DNA from: Channallabes apus
Taxonomy: Eukaryota; Chordata; Actinopteri; Siluriformes; Clariidae
Assembly: GCA_030522415.1 (NCBI GenBank)
Contig: JAMASW010000032.1
Location: 124,001-188,000 of the forward strand
Length of the DNA: 64,000 nucleotides
Reading direction: 5' to 3'
Shown: positions 34,899 to 48,711 of the stretch, in pieces
Layout: each line of letters opens with the position of its first letter
Numbering within the stretch: position 1 is the first letter of the stretch
Position numbers and translations under genes: made by a program
The notes under the pieces: generated by a model
The model's input: only the letters and a program-made list of their open reading frames with translations
What the model was told of the DNA's origin: nothing
Databases searched by the model: none

Positions 34899-37800
34899 CC
34901 GCTTTCCTGAGCTCGTAGAGAGCTAAGAACGCAGCAAACGCTTTATCTCACCGTCTTGTGCATGAAAGTGAAAGAGATTATCATTTTCAATACAGTAATG
35001 CATTCTTTGCATACATGTTGAAAAACAACTTTTTTGTTCTTCTTATTTTACTCATTTTGTTCCAGAAAAATGAATACAAATTCATTTTGTTTGTTTTACA
35101 TATCTATACATTAGTTGTGTGAGAAAACCGCTTTCCTGAGCTCGTAGAGAGCTAAGAACGCAGCAAACGCTTTATCTCACCGTCTTGTGCATGAAAGTGA
35201 ATGAGATGATCATTTTCAATACATTAATGTATTCTTTGCATACATGTTGAAAAACCGCTTTCCTGAGCTCGTAGAGAGCTAAGAACGCAGCAAACGCTTT
35301 ATCTCACCGTCTTGTGCATGAAAGTGAAAGAGATTATCATTTTCAATACAGTAATGCATTCTTTGCATACATGTTGAAAAACAACTTTTTTGTTCTTCTT
35401 ATTTTACTCATTTTGTTCCAGAAAAATGAATACAGACTCATTTTGTTTGTTTTACATACGTACACATTAGTTGTGTGAGAAAACCGCTTTCCCGAGCTCG
35501 TAGAGAGCTAAGAACGCAGCAAACGCTTTATCTCACCGTCTTGTGCATGAAAGTGAATGAGATGATCATTTTCAATACATTAATGTATTCTTTGCATACA
35601 TGTTGAAAAACCGCTTTCCTGAGCTCGTAGAGAGCTAAGAACGCAGCAAACGCTTTATCTCACCGTCTTGTGCATGAAAGTCAAAGAGATTATCATTTTC
35701 AATACAGTAATGCATTCTTTGCATACATGTTGAAAAACAACTTTTTTGTTCTTCTTATTTTACTCATTTTCTTCCAGAAAAATGAATACAAATTCATTTT
35801 GTTTGTTTTACATACCTATACATTAGTTGTGTGAGAAAACCGCTTTCCTGAGCTCGTAGAGAGCTTAGAACGCAGCAAACGCTTTATCTCACCGTCTTGT
35901 GCAAGAAAGTGAAAGAGATGATCATTTTCAATACAGTAATGCATTCATTGCATACATGTTGAAAAACAACTTTTTTGTTCTTCTTTTCCTCATTTTGTTC
36001 CAGAAAAATGAATACAAACTCATTTTGTTTGTTTTACATACCTATACATTAGTTGTGTGAGAAAACCGCTTTCCTGAGCTCGTAGAGAGCTAAGAACGCA
36101 GCAAACGCTTTATCTCACCGTCTTGTGCCTGAAAGTGAAAGAGATTATCATTTTCAATACAGTAATGCATTCTTTGCATACATGTTGAAAAACAACTTTT
36201 TTGTTCTTCTTATTTTACTCATTTTGTTCCAGAAAAATGAATACAAATTCATTTTGTTTGTTTTACATACCTATACATTAGTTGTGTGAGAAAACCGCTT
36301 TCCTGAGCTCGTAGAGAGCTAAGAACGCAGCAAACGCTTTATCTCACCGTCTTGTGCCTGAAAGTGAAAGAGATGATCATTTTCAATACAGTAATGCATT
36401 CTTTGCATACATGTTGAAAAACAACTTTTTTGTTCTTCTTATTTTACTCATTTTGTTCCAGAAAAATGAATACAAATTCATTTTGTTTGTTTTACATACC
36501 TATACATTAGTTGTGTGAGAAAACCGCTTTCCTGAGCTCGTAGAGAGCTAAGAACGCAGCAAACGCTTTATCTCACCGTCTTGTGCCTGAAAGTGAAAGA
36601 GATGATCATTTTCAATACAGTAATGCATTCTTTGCATACATGTTGAAAAATAACTTTTTTGTTCTTCTTTTTCTCATTTTGTTCCAGAAAAATGAATACA
36701 GACTCATTTTGTTTGTTTTACATACGTACACATTAGTTGTGTGAGAAAACCGCTTTCCTGAGCTCGTAGAGAGCTAAGAACGCAGCAAACGCTTTATCTC
36801 ACCGTCTTGTGCATGAAAGTGAATGAGATGATCATTTTCAATACAGTAATGCATTCCTTGCATACATGTTGAAAAACAACTTTTTTGTTCTTCTTTTCCC
36901 CATTTTGTTCCAGAAAAATGAATACAAACTCATTTTGTTTGTTTTACATACGTACACATTAGTTGTGTGAGAAAACCGCTTTCCTGAGCTCGTAGAGAGC
37001 TAAGAACGCAGCAAACGCTTTATCTCACCGTCTTGTGCATGAAAGTGAATGAGATGAACATTTTCAATACATTAATGTATTCTTTGCATACATGTTGAAA
37101 AACCGCTTTCCTGAGCTCGTAGAGAGCTAAGAACGCAGCAAACGCTTTATCTCACCGTCTTGTGCATGAAAGTGAAAGAGATTATCATTTTCAATACAGT
37201 AATGCATTCTTTGCATACATGTTGAAAAACAACTTTTTTGTTCTTCTTATTTTACTCATTTTGTTCCAGAAAAATGAATACAAATTCATTTTGTTTGTTT
37301 TACATATCTATACATTAGTTGTGTGAGAAAACCGCTTTCCTGAGCTCGTAGAGAGCTAAGAACGCAGCAAACGCTTTATCTCACCGTCTTGTGCATGAAA
37401 GTGAATGAGATGATCATTTTCAATACATTAATGTATTCTTTGCATACATGTTGAAAAACCGCTTTCCTGAGCTCGTAGAGAGCTAAGAACGCAGCAAACG
37501 CTTTATCTCACCGTCTTGTGCATGAAAGTGAAAGAGATTATCATTTTCAATACAGTAATGCATTCTTTGCATACATGTTGAAAAACAACTTTTTTGTTCT
37601 TCTTATTTTACTCATTTTGTTCCAGAAAAATGAATACAGACTCATTTTGTTTGTTTTACATACGTACACATTAGTTGTGTGAGAAAACCGCTTTCCCGAG
37701 CTCGTAGAGAGCTAAGAACGCAGCAAACGCTTTATCTCACCGTCTTGTGCATGAAAGTGAATGAGATGATCATTTTCAATACATTAATGTATTCTTTGCA

Positions 37801-39783
37801 TACATGTCGAAAAACCGCTTTCCTGAGCTCGTAGAGAGCTAAGAACGCAGCAAACGCTTTATCTCACCGTCTTGTGCATGAAAGTCAAAGAGATTATCAT
37901 TTTCAATACAGTAATGCATTCTTTGCATACATGTTGAAAAACAACTTTTTTGTTCTTCTTATTTTACTCATTTTGTTCCAGAAAAATGAATACAAATTCA
38001 TTTTGTTTGTTTTACATACCTATACATTAGTTGTGTGAGAAAACCGCTTTCCTGAGCTCGTAGAGAGCTAAGAACGCAGCAAACGCTTTATCTCACCGTC
38101 TTGTGCATGAAAGTGAATGAGATGATCATTTTCAATACATTAATGTATTCTTTGCATACATGTTGAAAAACAACTTTTTTGATATTCTTTTTTTACTCAT
38201 TTTGTTCCAGAAATATGAATACAGACTCATTTTGTTTGTTTTACATACCTACACATTAGTTGTGTGAGAAAACCGCTTTCCTGAGCTCGTAGAGAGCTTA
38301 GAACGCAGCAAACGCTTTATCTCACCGTCTTGTGCAAGAAAGTGAAAGAGATGATCATTTTCAATACAGTAATGCATTCATTGCATACATGTTGAAAAAC
38401 AACTTTTTTGTTCTTCTTTTCCTCATTTTGTTCCAGAAAAATAAATACAAACTCATTTTGTTTGTTTTACATACCTATACATTAGTTGTGTGAGAAAACC
38501 GCTTTCCTGAGCTCGTAGAGAGCTAAGAACGCAGCAAATGCTTTATCTCACCGTCTTGTGCATGAAAGTGAATGAGATGATCATTTTCAATACAGTAATG
38601 CATTCCTTGCATACATGTTGAAAAACAACTTTTTTGTTCTTCTTTTTCTCATTTTGTTCCAGAAAAATGAATACAGACTCATTTTGTTTGTTTTACATAC
38701 GTACACATTAGTTGTGTGAGAAAACCGCTTTCCCGAGCTCGTAGAGAGCTAAGAACGCAGCAAACGCTTTATCTCACCGTCTTGTGCATGAAAGTGAATG
38801 AGATGATCATTTTCAATACATTAATGTATTCTTTGCATACATGTTGAAAAACCGCTTTCCTGAGCTCGTAGAGAGCTAAGAACGCAGCAAACGCTTTATC
38901 TCACCGTCTTGTGCATGAAAGTGAAAGAGATTATCATTTTCAATACAGTAATGCATTCTTTGCATACATGTTGAAAAACAACTTTTTTGTTCTTATTTTA
39001 CTCATTTTGTTCCAGAAAAATGAATACAGACTCATTTTGTTTGTTTTACATACGTACACATTAGTTGTGTGAGAAAACCGCTTTCCCGAGCTCGTAGAGA
39101 GCTAAGAACGCAGCAAACGCTTTATCTCACCGTCTTGTGCATGAAAGTGAATGAGATGATCATTTTCAATACATTAATGTATTCTTTGCATACATGTTGA
39201 AAAACCGCTTTCCTGAGCTCGTAGAGAGCTAAGAACGCAGCAAACGCTTTATCTCACCGTCTTGTGCATGAAAGTGAAAGAGATTATCATTTTCAATACA
39301 GTAATGCATTCTTTGCATACATGTTGAAAAACAACTTTTTTGTTCTTCCTTTTCTCATTTTGTTCCAGAAAAATGAATACAGACTCATTTTGTTTGTTTT
39401 ACATACCTATACATTAGTTGTGTGAGAAAACCGCTTTCCTGAGCTCGTAGAGAGCTAAGAACGCAGCAAACGCTTTATCTCACCGTCTTGTGCCTGAAAG
39501 TGAAAGAGATGATCATTTTCAATACAGTAATGCATTCTTTGCATACATGTTGAAAAATAACTTTTTTGTTCTTCTTTTTCTCATTTTGTTCCAGAAAAAT
39601 GAATACAGACTCATTTTGTTTGTTTTACATACGTACACATTAGTTGTGTGAGAAAACCGCTTTCCCGAGCTCGTAGAGAGCTAAGAACGCAGCAAACGCT
39701 TTATCTCACCGTCTTGTGCATGAAAGTGAATGAGATGATCATTTTCAATACATTAATGTATTCTTTGCATACATGTTGAAAAA
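34899..39783 (+). repeat. 4885-bp higher-order repeat, copy 2
   Basis: Same 25-monomer order as 30014-34898 at an exact offset of 4885. The difference I noticed in its last monomer (39657) is GATGATC (K) where copy 1 has GATGAAC (S1). The GTCGAAAAA marker recurs near 37807. Confidence 0.9.
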
Positions 39784-42700
39784 CCGCTTTCCTGAGCTCG
39801 TAGAGAGCTAAGAACGCAGCAAACGCTTTATCTCACCGTCTTGTGCATGAAAGTGAAAGAGATTATCATTTTCAATACAGTAATGCATTCTTTGCATACA
39901 TGTTGAAAAACAACTTTTTTGTTCTTCTTATTTTACTCATTTTGTTCCAGAAAAATGAATACAAATTCATTTTGTTTGTTTTACATACCTATACATTAGT
40001 TGTGTGAGAAAACCGCTTTCCTGAGCTCGTAGAGAGCTAAGAACGCAGCAAACGCTTTATCTCACCGTCTTGTGCCTGAAAGTGAAAGAGATGATCATTT
40101 TCAATACAGTAATGCATTCTTTGCATACATGTTGAAAAACAACTTTTTTGTTCTTCTTATTTTACTCATTTTGTTCCAGAAAAATGAATACAAATTCATT
40201 TTGTTTGTTTTACATACCTATACATTAGTTGTGTGAGAAAACCGCTTTCCTGAGCTCGTAGAGAGCTAAGAACGCAGCAAACGCTTTATCTCACCGTCTT
40301 GTGCATGAAAGTCAAAGAGATTATCATTTTCAATACAGTAATGCATTCTTTGCATACATGTTGAAAAACAACTTTTTTGTTCTTCTTATTTTACTCATTT
40401 TGTTCCAGAAAAATGAATACAAATTCATTTTGTTTGTTTTACATACCTATACATTAGTTGTGTGAGAAAACCGCTTTCCTGAGCTCGTAGAGAGCTAAGA
40501 ACGCAGCAAACGCTTTATCTCACCGTCTTGTGCATGAAAGTGAATGAGATGATCATTTTCAATACATTAATGTATTCTTTGCATACATGTTGAAAAACAA
40601 CTTTTTTGATATTCTTTTTTTACTCATTTTGTTCCAGAAATATGAATACAGACTCATTTTGTTTGTTTTACATACCTACACATTAGTTGTGTGAGAAAAC
40701 CGCTTTCCTGAGCTCGTAGAGAGCTTAGAACGCAGCAAACGCTTTATCTCACCGTCTTGTGCAAGAAAGTGAAAGAGATGATCATTTTCAATACAGTAAT
40801 GCATTCATTGCATACATGTTGAAAAACAACTTTTTTGTTCTTCTTTTCCTCATTTTGTTCCAGAAAAATAAATACAAACTCATTTTGTTTGTTTTACATA
40901 CCTATACATTAGTTGTGTGAGAAAACCGCTTTCCTGAGCTCGTAGAGAGCTAAGAACGCAGCAAATGCTTTATCTCACCGTCTTGTGCATGAAAGTGAAT
41001 GAGATGATCATTTTCAATACAGTAATGCATTCCTTGCATACATGTTGAAAAACAACTTTTTTGTTCTTCTTTTTCTCATTTTGTTCCAGAAAAATGAATA
41101 CAGACTCATTTTGTTTGTTTTACATACGTACACATTAGTTGTGTGAGAAAACCGCTTTCCCGAGCTCGTAGAGAGCTAAGAACGCAGCAAACGCTTTATC
41201 TCACCGTCTTGTGCATGAAAGTGAATGAGATGATCATTTTCAATACATTAATGTATTCTTTGCATACATGTTGAAAAACCGCTTTCCTGAGCTCGTAGAG
41301 AGCTAAGAACGCAGCAAACGCTTTATCTCACCGTCTTGTGCATGAAAGTGAAAGAGATTATCATTTTCAATACAGTAATGCATTCTTTGCATACATGTTG
41401 AAAAACAACTTTTTTGTTCTTATTTTACTCATTTTGTTCCAGAAAAATGAATACAGACTCATTTTGTTTGTTTTACATACGTACACATTAGTTGTGTGAG
41501 AAAACCGCTTTCCCGAGCTCGTAGAGAGCTAAGAACGCAGCAAACGCTTTATCTCACCGTCTTGTGCATGAAAGTGAATGAGATGATCATTTTCAATACA
41601 TTAATGTATTCTTTGCATACATGTTGAAAAACCGCTTTCCTGAGCTCGTAGAGAGCTAAGAACGCAGCAAACGCTTTATCTCACCGTCTTGTGCATGAAA
41701 GTGAAAGAGATTATCATTTTCAATACAGTAATGCATTCTTTGCATACATGTTGAAAAACAACTTTTTTGTTCTTCTTTTTCTCATTTTGTTCCAGAAAAA
41801 TGAATACAGACTCATTTTGTTTGTTTTACATACCTATACATTAGTTGTGTGAGAAAACCGCTTTCCTGAGCTCGTAGAGAGCTAAGAACGCAGCAAACGC
41901 TTTATCTCACCGTCTTGTGCCTGAAAGTGAAAGAGATGATCATTTTCAATACAGTAATGCATTCTTTGCATACATGTTGAAAAATAACTTTTTTGTTCTT
42001 CTTTTTCTCATTTTGTTCCAGAAAAATGAATACAGACTCATTTTGTTTGTTTTACATACGTACACATTAGTTGTGTGAGAAAACCGCTTTCCCGAGCTCG
42101 TAGAGAGCTAAGAACGCAGCAAACGCTTTATCTCACCGTCTTGTGCATGAAAGTGAATGAGATGATCATTTTCAATACATTAATGTATTCTTTGCATACA
42201 TGTTGAAAAACCGCTTTCCTGAGCTCGTAGAGAGCTAAGAACGCAGCAAACGCTTTATCTCACCGTCTTGTGCATGAAAGTGAAAGAGATTATCATTTTC
42301 AATACAGTAATGCATTCTTTGCATACATGTTGAAAAACAACTTTTTTGTTCTTATTTTACTCATTTTGTTCCAGAAAAATGAATACAGACTCATTTTGTT
42401 TGTTTTACATACGTACACATTAGTTGTGTGAGAAAACCGCTTTCCCGAGCTCGTAGAGAGCTAAGAACGCAGCAAACGCTTTATCTCACCGTCTTGTGCA
42501 TGAAAGTGAATGAGATGATCATTTTCAATACATTAATGTATTCTTTGCATACATGTTGAAAAACCGCTTTCCTGAGCTCGTAGAGAGCTAAGAACGCAGC
42601 AAACGCTTTATCTCACCGTCTTGTGCATGAAAGTGAAAGAGATTATCATTTTCAATACAGTAATGCATTCTTTGCATACATGTTGAAAAACAACTTTTTT

Positions 42701-43368
42701 GTTCTTCTTTTTCTCATTTTGTTCCAGAAAAATGAATACAGACTCATTTTGTTTGTTTTACATACCTATACATTAGTTGTGTGAGAAAACCGCTTTCCTG
42801 AGCTCGTAGAGAGCTAAGAACGCAGCAAACGCTTTATCTCACCGTCTTGTGCCTGAAAGTGAAAGAGATGATCATTTTCAATACAGTAATGCATTCTTTG
42901 CATACATGTTGAAAAATAACTTTTTTGTTCTTCTTTTTCTCATTTTGTTCCAGAAAAATGAATACAGACTCATTTTGTTTGTTTTACATACGTACACATT
43001 AGTTGTGTGAGAAAACCGCTTTCCCGAGCTCGTAGAGAGCTAAGAACGCAGCAAACGCTTTATCTCACCGTCTTGTGCATGAAAGTGAATGAGATGATCA
43101 TTTTCAATACATTAATGTATTCTTTGCATACATGTTGAAAAACAACTTTTTTGTTCTTCTTTTCCCCATTTTGTTCCAGAAAAATGAATACAAACTCATT
43201 TTGTTTGTTTTACATACGTACACATTAGTTGTGTGAGAAAACCGCTTTCCTGAGCTCGTAGAGAGCTAAGAACGCAGCAAACGCTTTATCTCACCGTCTT
43301 GTGCATGAAAGTGAATGAGATGAACATTTTCAATACATTAATGTATTCTTTGCATACATGTTGAAAAA
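39784..43368 (+). repeat. 3585-bp block between 4885-bp copies
   Basis: Order is A B' E F' I' J K A'' K G C K A'' K G C D S1. It contains the local tandem K A'' K G C (41152 onward, then 42084 onward). It lies between the second and third 4885-bp copies, raising the local period to 8470. The first 2427 bp recur at 48254-50680. Its length equals that of the 18349 block, but the monomer composition differs, so the equality is a coincidence of summing the same unit lengths. Confidence 0.87.
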
Positions 43369-46300
43369 CCGCTTTCCTGAGCTCGTAGAGAGCTAAGAAC
43401 GCAGCAAACGCTTTATCTCACCGTCTTGTGCATGAAAGTGAAAGAGATTATCATTTTCAATACAGTAATGCATTCTTTGCATACATGTTGAAAAACAACT
43501 TTTTTGTTCTTCTTATTTTACTCATTTTGTTCCAGAAAAATGAATACAAATTCATTTTGTTTGTTTTACATATCTATACATTAGTTGTGTGAGAAAACCG
43601 CTTTCCTGAGCTCGTAGAGAGCTAAGAACGCAGCAAACGCTTTATCTCACCGTCTTGTGCATGAAAGTGAATGAGATGATCATTTTCAATACATTAATGT
43701 ATTCTTTGCATACATGTTGAAAAACCGCTTTCCTGAGCTCGTAGAGAGCTAAGAACGCAGCAAACGCTTTATCTCACCGTCTTGTGCATGAAAGTGAAAG
43801 AGATTATCATTTTCAATACAGTAATGCATTCTTTGCATACATGTTGAAAAACAACTTTTTTGTTCTTCTTATTTTACTCATTTTGTTCCAGAAAAATGAA
43901 TACAGACTCATTTTGTTTGTTTTACATACGTACACATTAGTTGTGTGAGAAAACCGCTTTCCCGAGCTCGTAGAGAGCTAAGAACGCAGCAAACGCTTTA
44001 TCTCACCGTCTTGTGCATGAAAGTGAATGAGATGATCATTTTCAATACATTAATGTATTCTTTGCATACATGTTGAAAAACCGCTTTCCTGAGCTCGTAG
44101 AGAGCTAAGAACGCAGCAAACGCTTTATCTCACCGTCTTGTGCATGAAAGTCAAAGAGATTATCATTTTCAATACAGTAATGCATTCTTTGCATACATGT
44201 TGAAAAACAACTTTTTTGTTCTTCTTATTTTACTCATTTTCTTCCAGAAAAATGAATACAAATTCATTTTGTTTGTTTTACATACCTATACATTAGTTGT
44301 GTGAGAAAACCGCTTTCCTGAGCTCGTAGAGAGCTTAGAACGCAGCAAACGCTTTATCTCACCGTCTTGTGCAAGAAAGTGAAAGAGATTATCATTTTCA
44401 ATACAGTAATGCATTCATTGCATACATGTTGAAAAACAACTTTTTTGTTCTTCTTTTCCTCATTTTGTTCCAGAAAAATGAATACAAACTCATTTTGTTT
44501 GTTTTACATACCTATACATTAGTTGTGTGAGAAAACCGCTTTCCTGAGCTCGTAGAGAGCTAAGAACGCAGCAAACGCTTTATCTCACCGTCTTGTGCCT
44601 GAAAGTGAAAGAGATTATCATTTTCAATACAGTAATGCATTCTTTGCATACATGTTGAAAAACAACTTTTTTGTTCTTCTTATTTTACTCATTTTGTTCC
44701 AGAAAAATGAATACAAATTCATTTTGTTTGTTTTACATACCTATACATTAGTTGTGTGAGAAAACCGCTTTCCTGAGCTCGTAGAGAGCTAAGAACGCAG
44801 CAAACGCTTTATCTCACCGTCTTGTGCCTGAAAGTGAAAGAGATGATCATTTTCAATACAGTAATGCATTCTTTGCATACATGTTGAAAAACAACTTTTT
44901 TGTTCTTCTTATTTTACTCATTTTGTTCCAGAAAAATGAATACAAATTCATTTTGTTTGTTTTACATACCTATACATTAGTTGTGTGAGAAAACCGCTTT
45001 CCTGAGCTCGTAGAGAGCTAAGAACGCAGCAAACGCTTTATCTCACCGTCTTGTGCCTGAAAGTGAAAGAGATGATCATTTTCAATACAGTAATGCATTC
45101 TTTGCATACATGTTGAAAAATAACTTTTTTGTTCTTCTTTTTCTCATTTTGTTCCAGAAAAATGAATACAGACTCATTTTGTTTGTTTTACATACGTACA
45201 CATTAGTTGTGTGAGAAAACCGCTTTCCTGAGCTCGTAGAGAGCTAAGAACGCAGCAAACGCTTTATCTCACCGTCTTGTGCATGAAAGTGAATGAGATG
45301 ATCATTTTCAATACAGTAATGCATTCCTTGCATACATGTTGAAAAACAACTTTTTTGTTCTTCTTTTCCCCATTTTGTTCCAGAAAAATGAATACAAACT
45401 CATTTTGTTTGTTTTACATACGTACACATTAGTTGTGTGAGAAAACCGCTTTCCTGAGCTCGTAGAGAGCTAAGAACGCAGCAAACGCTTTATCTCACCG
45501 TCTTGTGCATGAAAGTGAATGAGATGAACATTTTCAATACATTAATGTATTCTTTGCATACATGTTGAAAAACCGCTTTCCTGAGCTCGTAGAGAGCTAA
45601 GAACGCAGCAAACGCTTTATCTCACCGTCTTGTGCATGAAAGTGAAAGAGATTATCATTTTCAATACAGTAATGCATTCTTTGCATACATGTTGAAAAAC
45701 AACTTTTTTGTTCTTCTTATTTTACTCATTTTGTTCCAGAAAAATGAATACAAATTCATTTTGTTTGTTTTACATATCTATACATTAGTTGTGTGAGAAA
45801 ACCGCTTTCCTGAGCTCGTAGAGAGCTAAGAACGCAGCAAACGCTTTATCTCACCGTCTTGTGCATGAAAGTGAATGAGATGATCATTTTCAATACATTA
45901 ATGTATTCTTTGCATACATGTTGAAAAACCGCTTTCCTGAGCTCGTAGAGAGCTAAGAACGCAGCAAACGCTTTATCTCACCGTCTTGTGCATGAAAGTG
46001 AAAGAGATTATCATTTTCAATACAGTAATGCATTCTTTGCATACATGTTGAAAAACAACTTTTTTGTTCTTCTTATTTTACTCATTTTGTTCCAGAAAAA
46101 TGAATACAGACTCATTTTGTTTGTTTTACATACGTACACATTAGTTGTGTGAGAAAACCGCTTTCCCGAGCTCGTAGAGAGCTAAGAACGCAGCAAACGC
46201 TTTATCTCACCGTCTTGTGCATGAAAGTGAATGAGATGATCATTTTCAATACATTAATGTATTCTTTGCATACATGTCGAAAAACCGCTTTCCTGAGCTC

Positions 46301-48253
46301 GTAGAGAGCTAAGAACGCAGCAAACGCTTTATCTCACCGTCTTGTGCATGAAAGTCAAAGAGATTATCATTTTCAATACAGTAATGCATTCTTTGCATAC
46401 ATGTTGAAAAACAACTTTTTTGTTCTTCTTATTTTACTCATTTTGTTCCAGAAAAATGAATACAAATTCATTTTGTTTGTTTTACATACCTATACATTAG
46501 TTGTGTGAGAAAACCGCTTTCCTGAGCTCGTAGAGAGCTAAGAACGCAGCAAACGCTTTATCTCACCGTCTTGTGCATGAAAGTGAATGAGATGATCATT
46601 TTCAATACATTAATGTATTCTTTGCATACATGTTGAAAAACAACTTTTTTGATATTCTTTTTTTACTCATTTTGTTCCAGAAATATGAATACAGACTCAT
46701 TTTGTTTGTTTTACATACCTACACATTAGTTGTGTGAGAAAACCGCTTTCCTGAGCTCGTAGAGAGCTTAGAACGCAGCAAACGCTTTATCTCACCGTCT
46801 TGTGCAAGAAAGTGAAAGAGATGATCATTTTCAATACAGTAATGCATTCATTGCATACATGTTGAAAAACAACTTTTTTGTTCTTCTTTTCCTCATTTTG
46901 TTCCAGAAAAATAAATACAAACTCATTTTGTTTGTTTTACATACCTATACATTAGTTGTGTGAGAAAACCGCTTTCCTGAGCTCGTAGAGAGCTAAGAAC
47001 GCAGCAAATGCTTTATCTCACCGTCTTGTGCATGAAAGTGAATGAGATGATCATTTTCAATACAGTAATGCATTCCTTGCATACATGTTGAAAAACAACT
47101 TTTTTGTTCTTCTTTTTCTCATTTTGTTCCAGAAAAATGAATACAGACTCATTTTGTTTGTTTTACATACGTACACATTAGTTGTGTGAGAAAACCGCTT
47201 TCCCGAGCTCGTAGAGAGCTAAGAACGCAGCAAACGCTTTATCTCACCGTCTTGTGCATGAAAGTGAATGAGATGATCATTTTCAATACATTAATGTATT
47301 CTTTGCATACATGTTGAAAAACCGCTTTCCTGAGCTCGTAGAGAGCTAAGAACGCAGCAAACGCTTTATCTCACCGTCTTGTGCATGAAAGTGAAAGAGA
47401 TTATCATTTTCAATACAGTAATGCATTCTTTGCATACATGTTGAAAAACAACTTTTTTGTTCTTATTTTACTCATTTTGTTCCAGAAAAATGAATACAGA
47501 CTCATTTTGTTTGTTTTACATACGTACACATTAGTTGTGTGAGAAAACCGCTTTCCCGAGCTCGTAGAGAGCTAAGAACGCAGCAAACGCTTTATCTCAC
47601 CGTCTTGTGCATGAAAGTGAATGAGATGATCATTTTCAATACATTAATGTATTCTTTGCATACATGTTGAAAAACCGCTTTCCTGAGCTCGTAGAGAGCT
47701 AAGAACGCAGCAAACGCTTTATCTCACCGTCTTGTGCATGAAAGTGAAAGAGATTATCATTTTCAATACAGTAATGCATTCTTTGCATACATGTTGAAAA
47801 ACAACTTTTTTGTTCTTCCTTTTCTCATTTTGTTCCAGAAAAATGAATACAGACTCATTTTGTTTGTTTTACATACCTATACATTAGTTGTGTGAGAAAA
47901 CCGCTTTCCTGAGCTCGTAGAGAGCTAAGAACGCAGCAAACGCTTTATCTCACCGTCTTGTGCCTGAAAGTGAAAGAGATGATCATTTTCAATACAGTAA
48001 TGCATTCTTTGCATACATGTTGAAAAATAACTTTTTTGTTCTTCTTTTTCTCATTTTGTTCCAGAAAAATGAATACAGACTCATTTTGTTTGTTTTACAT
48101 ACGTACACATTAGTTGTGTGAGAAAACCGCTTTCCCGAGCTCGTAGAGAGCTAAGAACGCAGCAAACGCTTTATCTCACCGTCTTGTGCATGAAAGTGAA
48201 TGAGATGATCATTTTCAATACATTAATGTATTCTTTGCATACATGTTGAAAAA
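43369..48253 (+). repeat. 4885-bp higher-order repeat, copy 3 (offset 8470 from copy 2)
   Basis: Monomer order matches 34899-39783 at an exact 8470-bp offset, including the GTCGAAAAA marker (near 46277) and both ACATATCTATAC A monomers. The I monomer at 44310 has GATTATC where the earlier copies have GATGATC. Confidence 0.9.
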
Positions 48254-48711
48254 CCGCTTTCCTGAGCTCGTAGAGAGCTAAGAACGCAGCAAACGCTTTA
48301 TCTCACCGTCTTGTGCATGAAAGTGAAAGAGATTATCATTTTCAATACAGTAATGCATTCTTTGCATACATGTTGAAAAACAACTTTTTTGTTCTTCTTA
48401 TTTTACTCATTTTGTTCCAGAAAAATGAATACAAATTCATTTTGTTTGTTTTACATACCTATACATTAGTTGTGTGAGAAAACCGCTTTCCTGAGCTCGT
48501 AGAGAGCTAAGAACGCAGCAAACGCTTTATCTCACCGTCTTGTGCCTGAAAGTGAAAGAGATGATCATTTTCAATACAGTAATGCATTCTTTGCATACAT
48601 GTTGAAAAACAACTTTTTTGTTCTTCTTATTTTACTCATTTTGTTCCAGAAAAATGAATACAAATTCATTTTGTTTGTTTTACATACCTATACATTAGTT
48701 GTGTGAGAAAA
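48254..48711 (+). repeat. A B' monomer pair joining two higher-order families
   Basis: Two 229-bp long monomers. By order they continue the 8470-bp repeat (matching 39784-40241). They lie just before the point where the 5688-bp periodicity can be traced, so this is an overlap zone between two duplication histories. Confidence 0.8.

Noticed and set aside
39784..43368. Homology between this 3585-bp block and the 3585-bp block at 18349-21933
   Set aside because: The lengths are equal but the order and types of monomers differ. The equality arises from summing the same few unit lengths.
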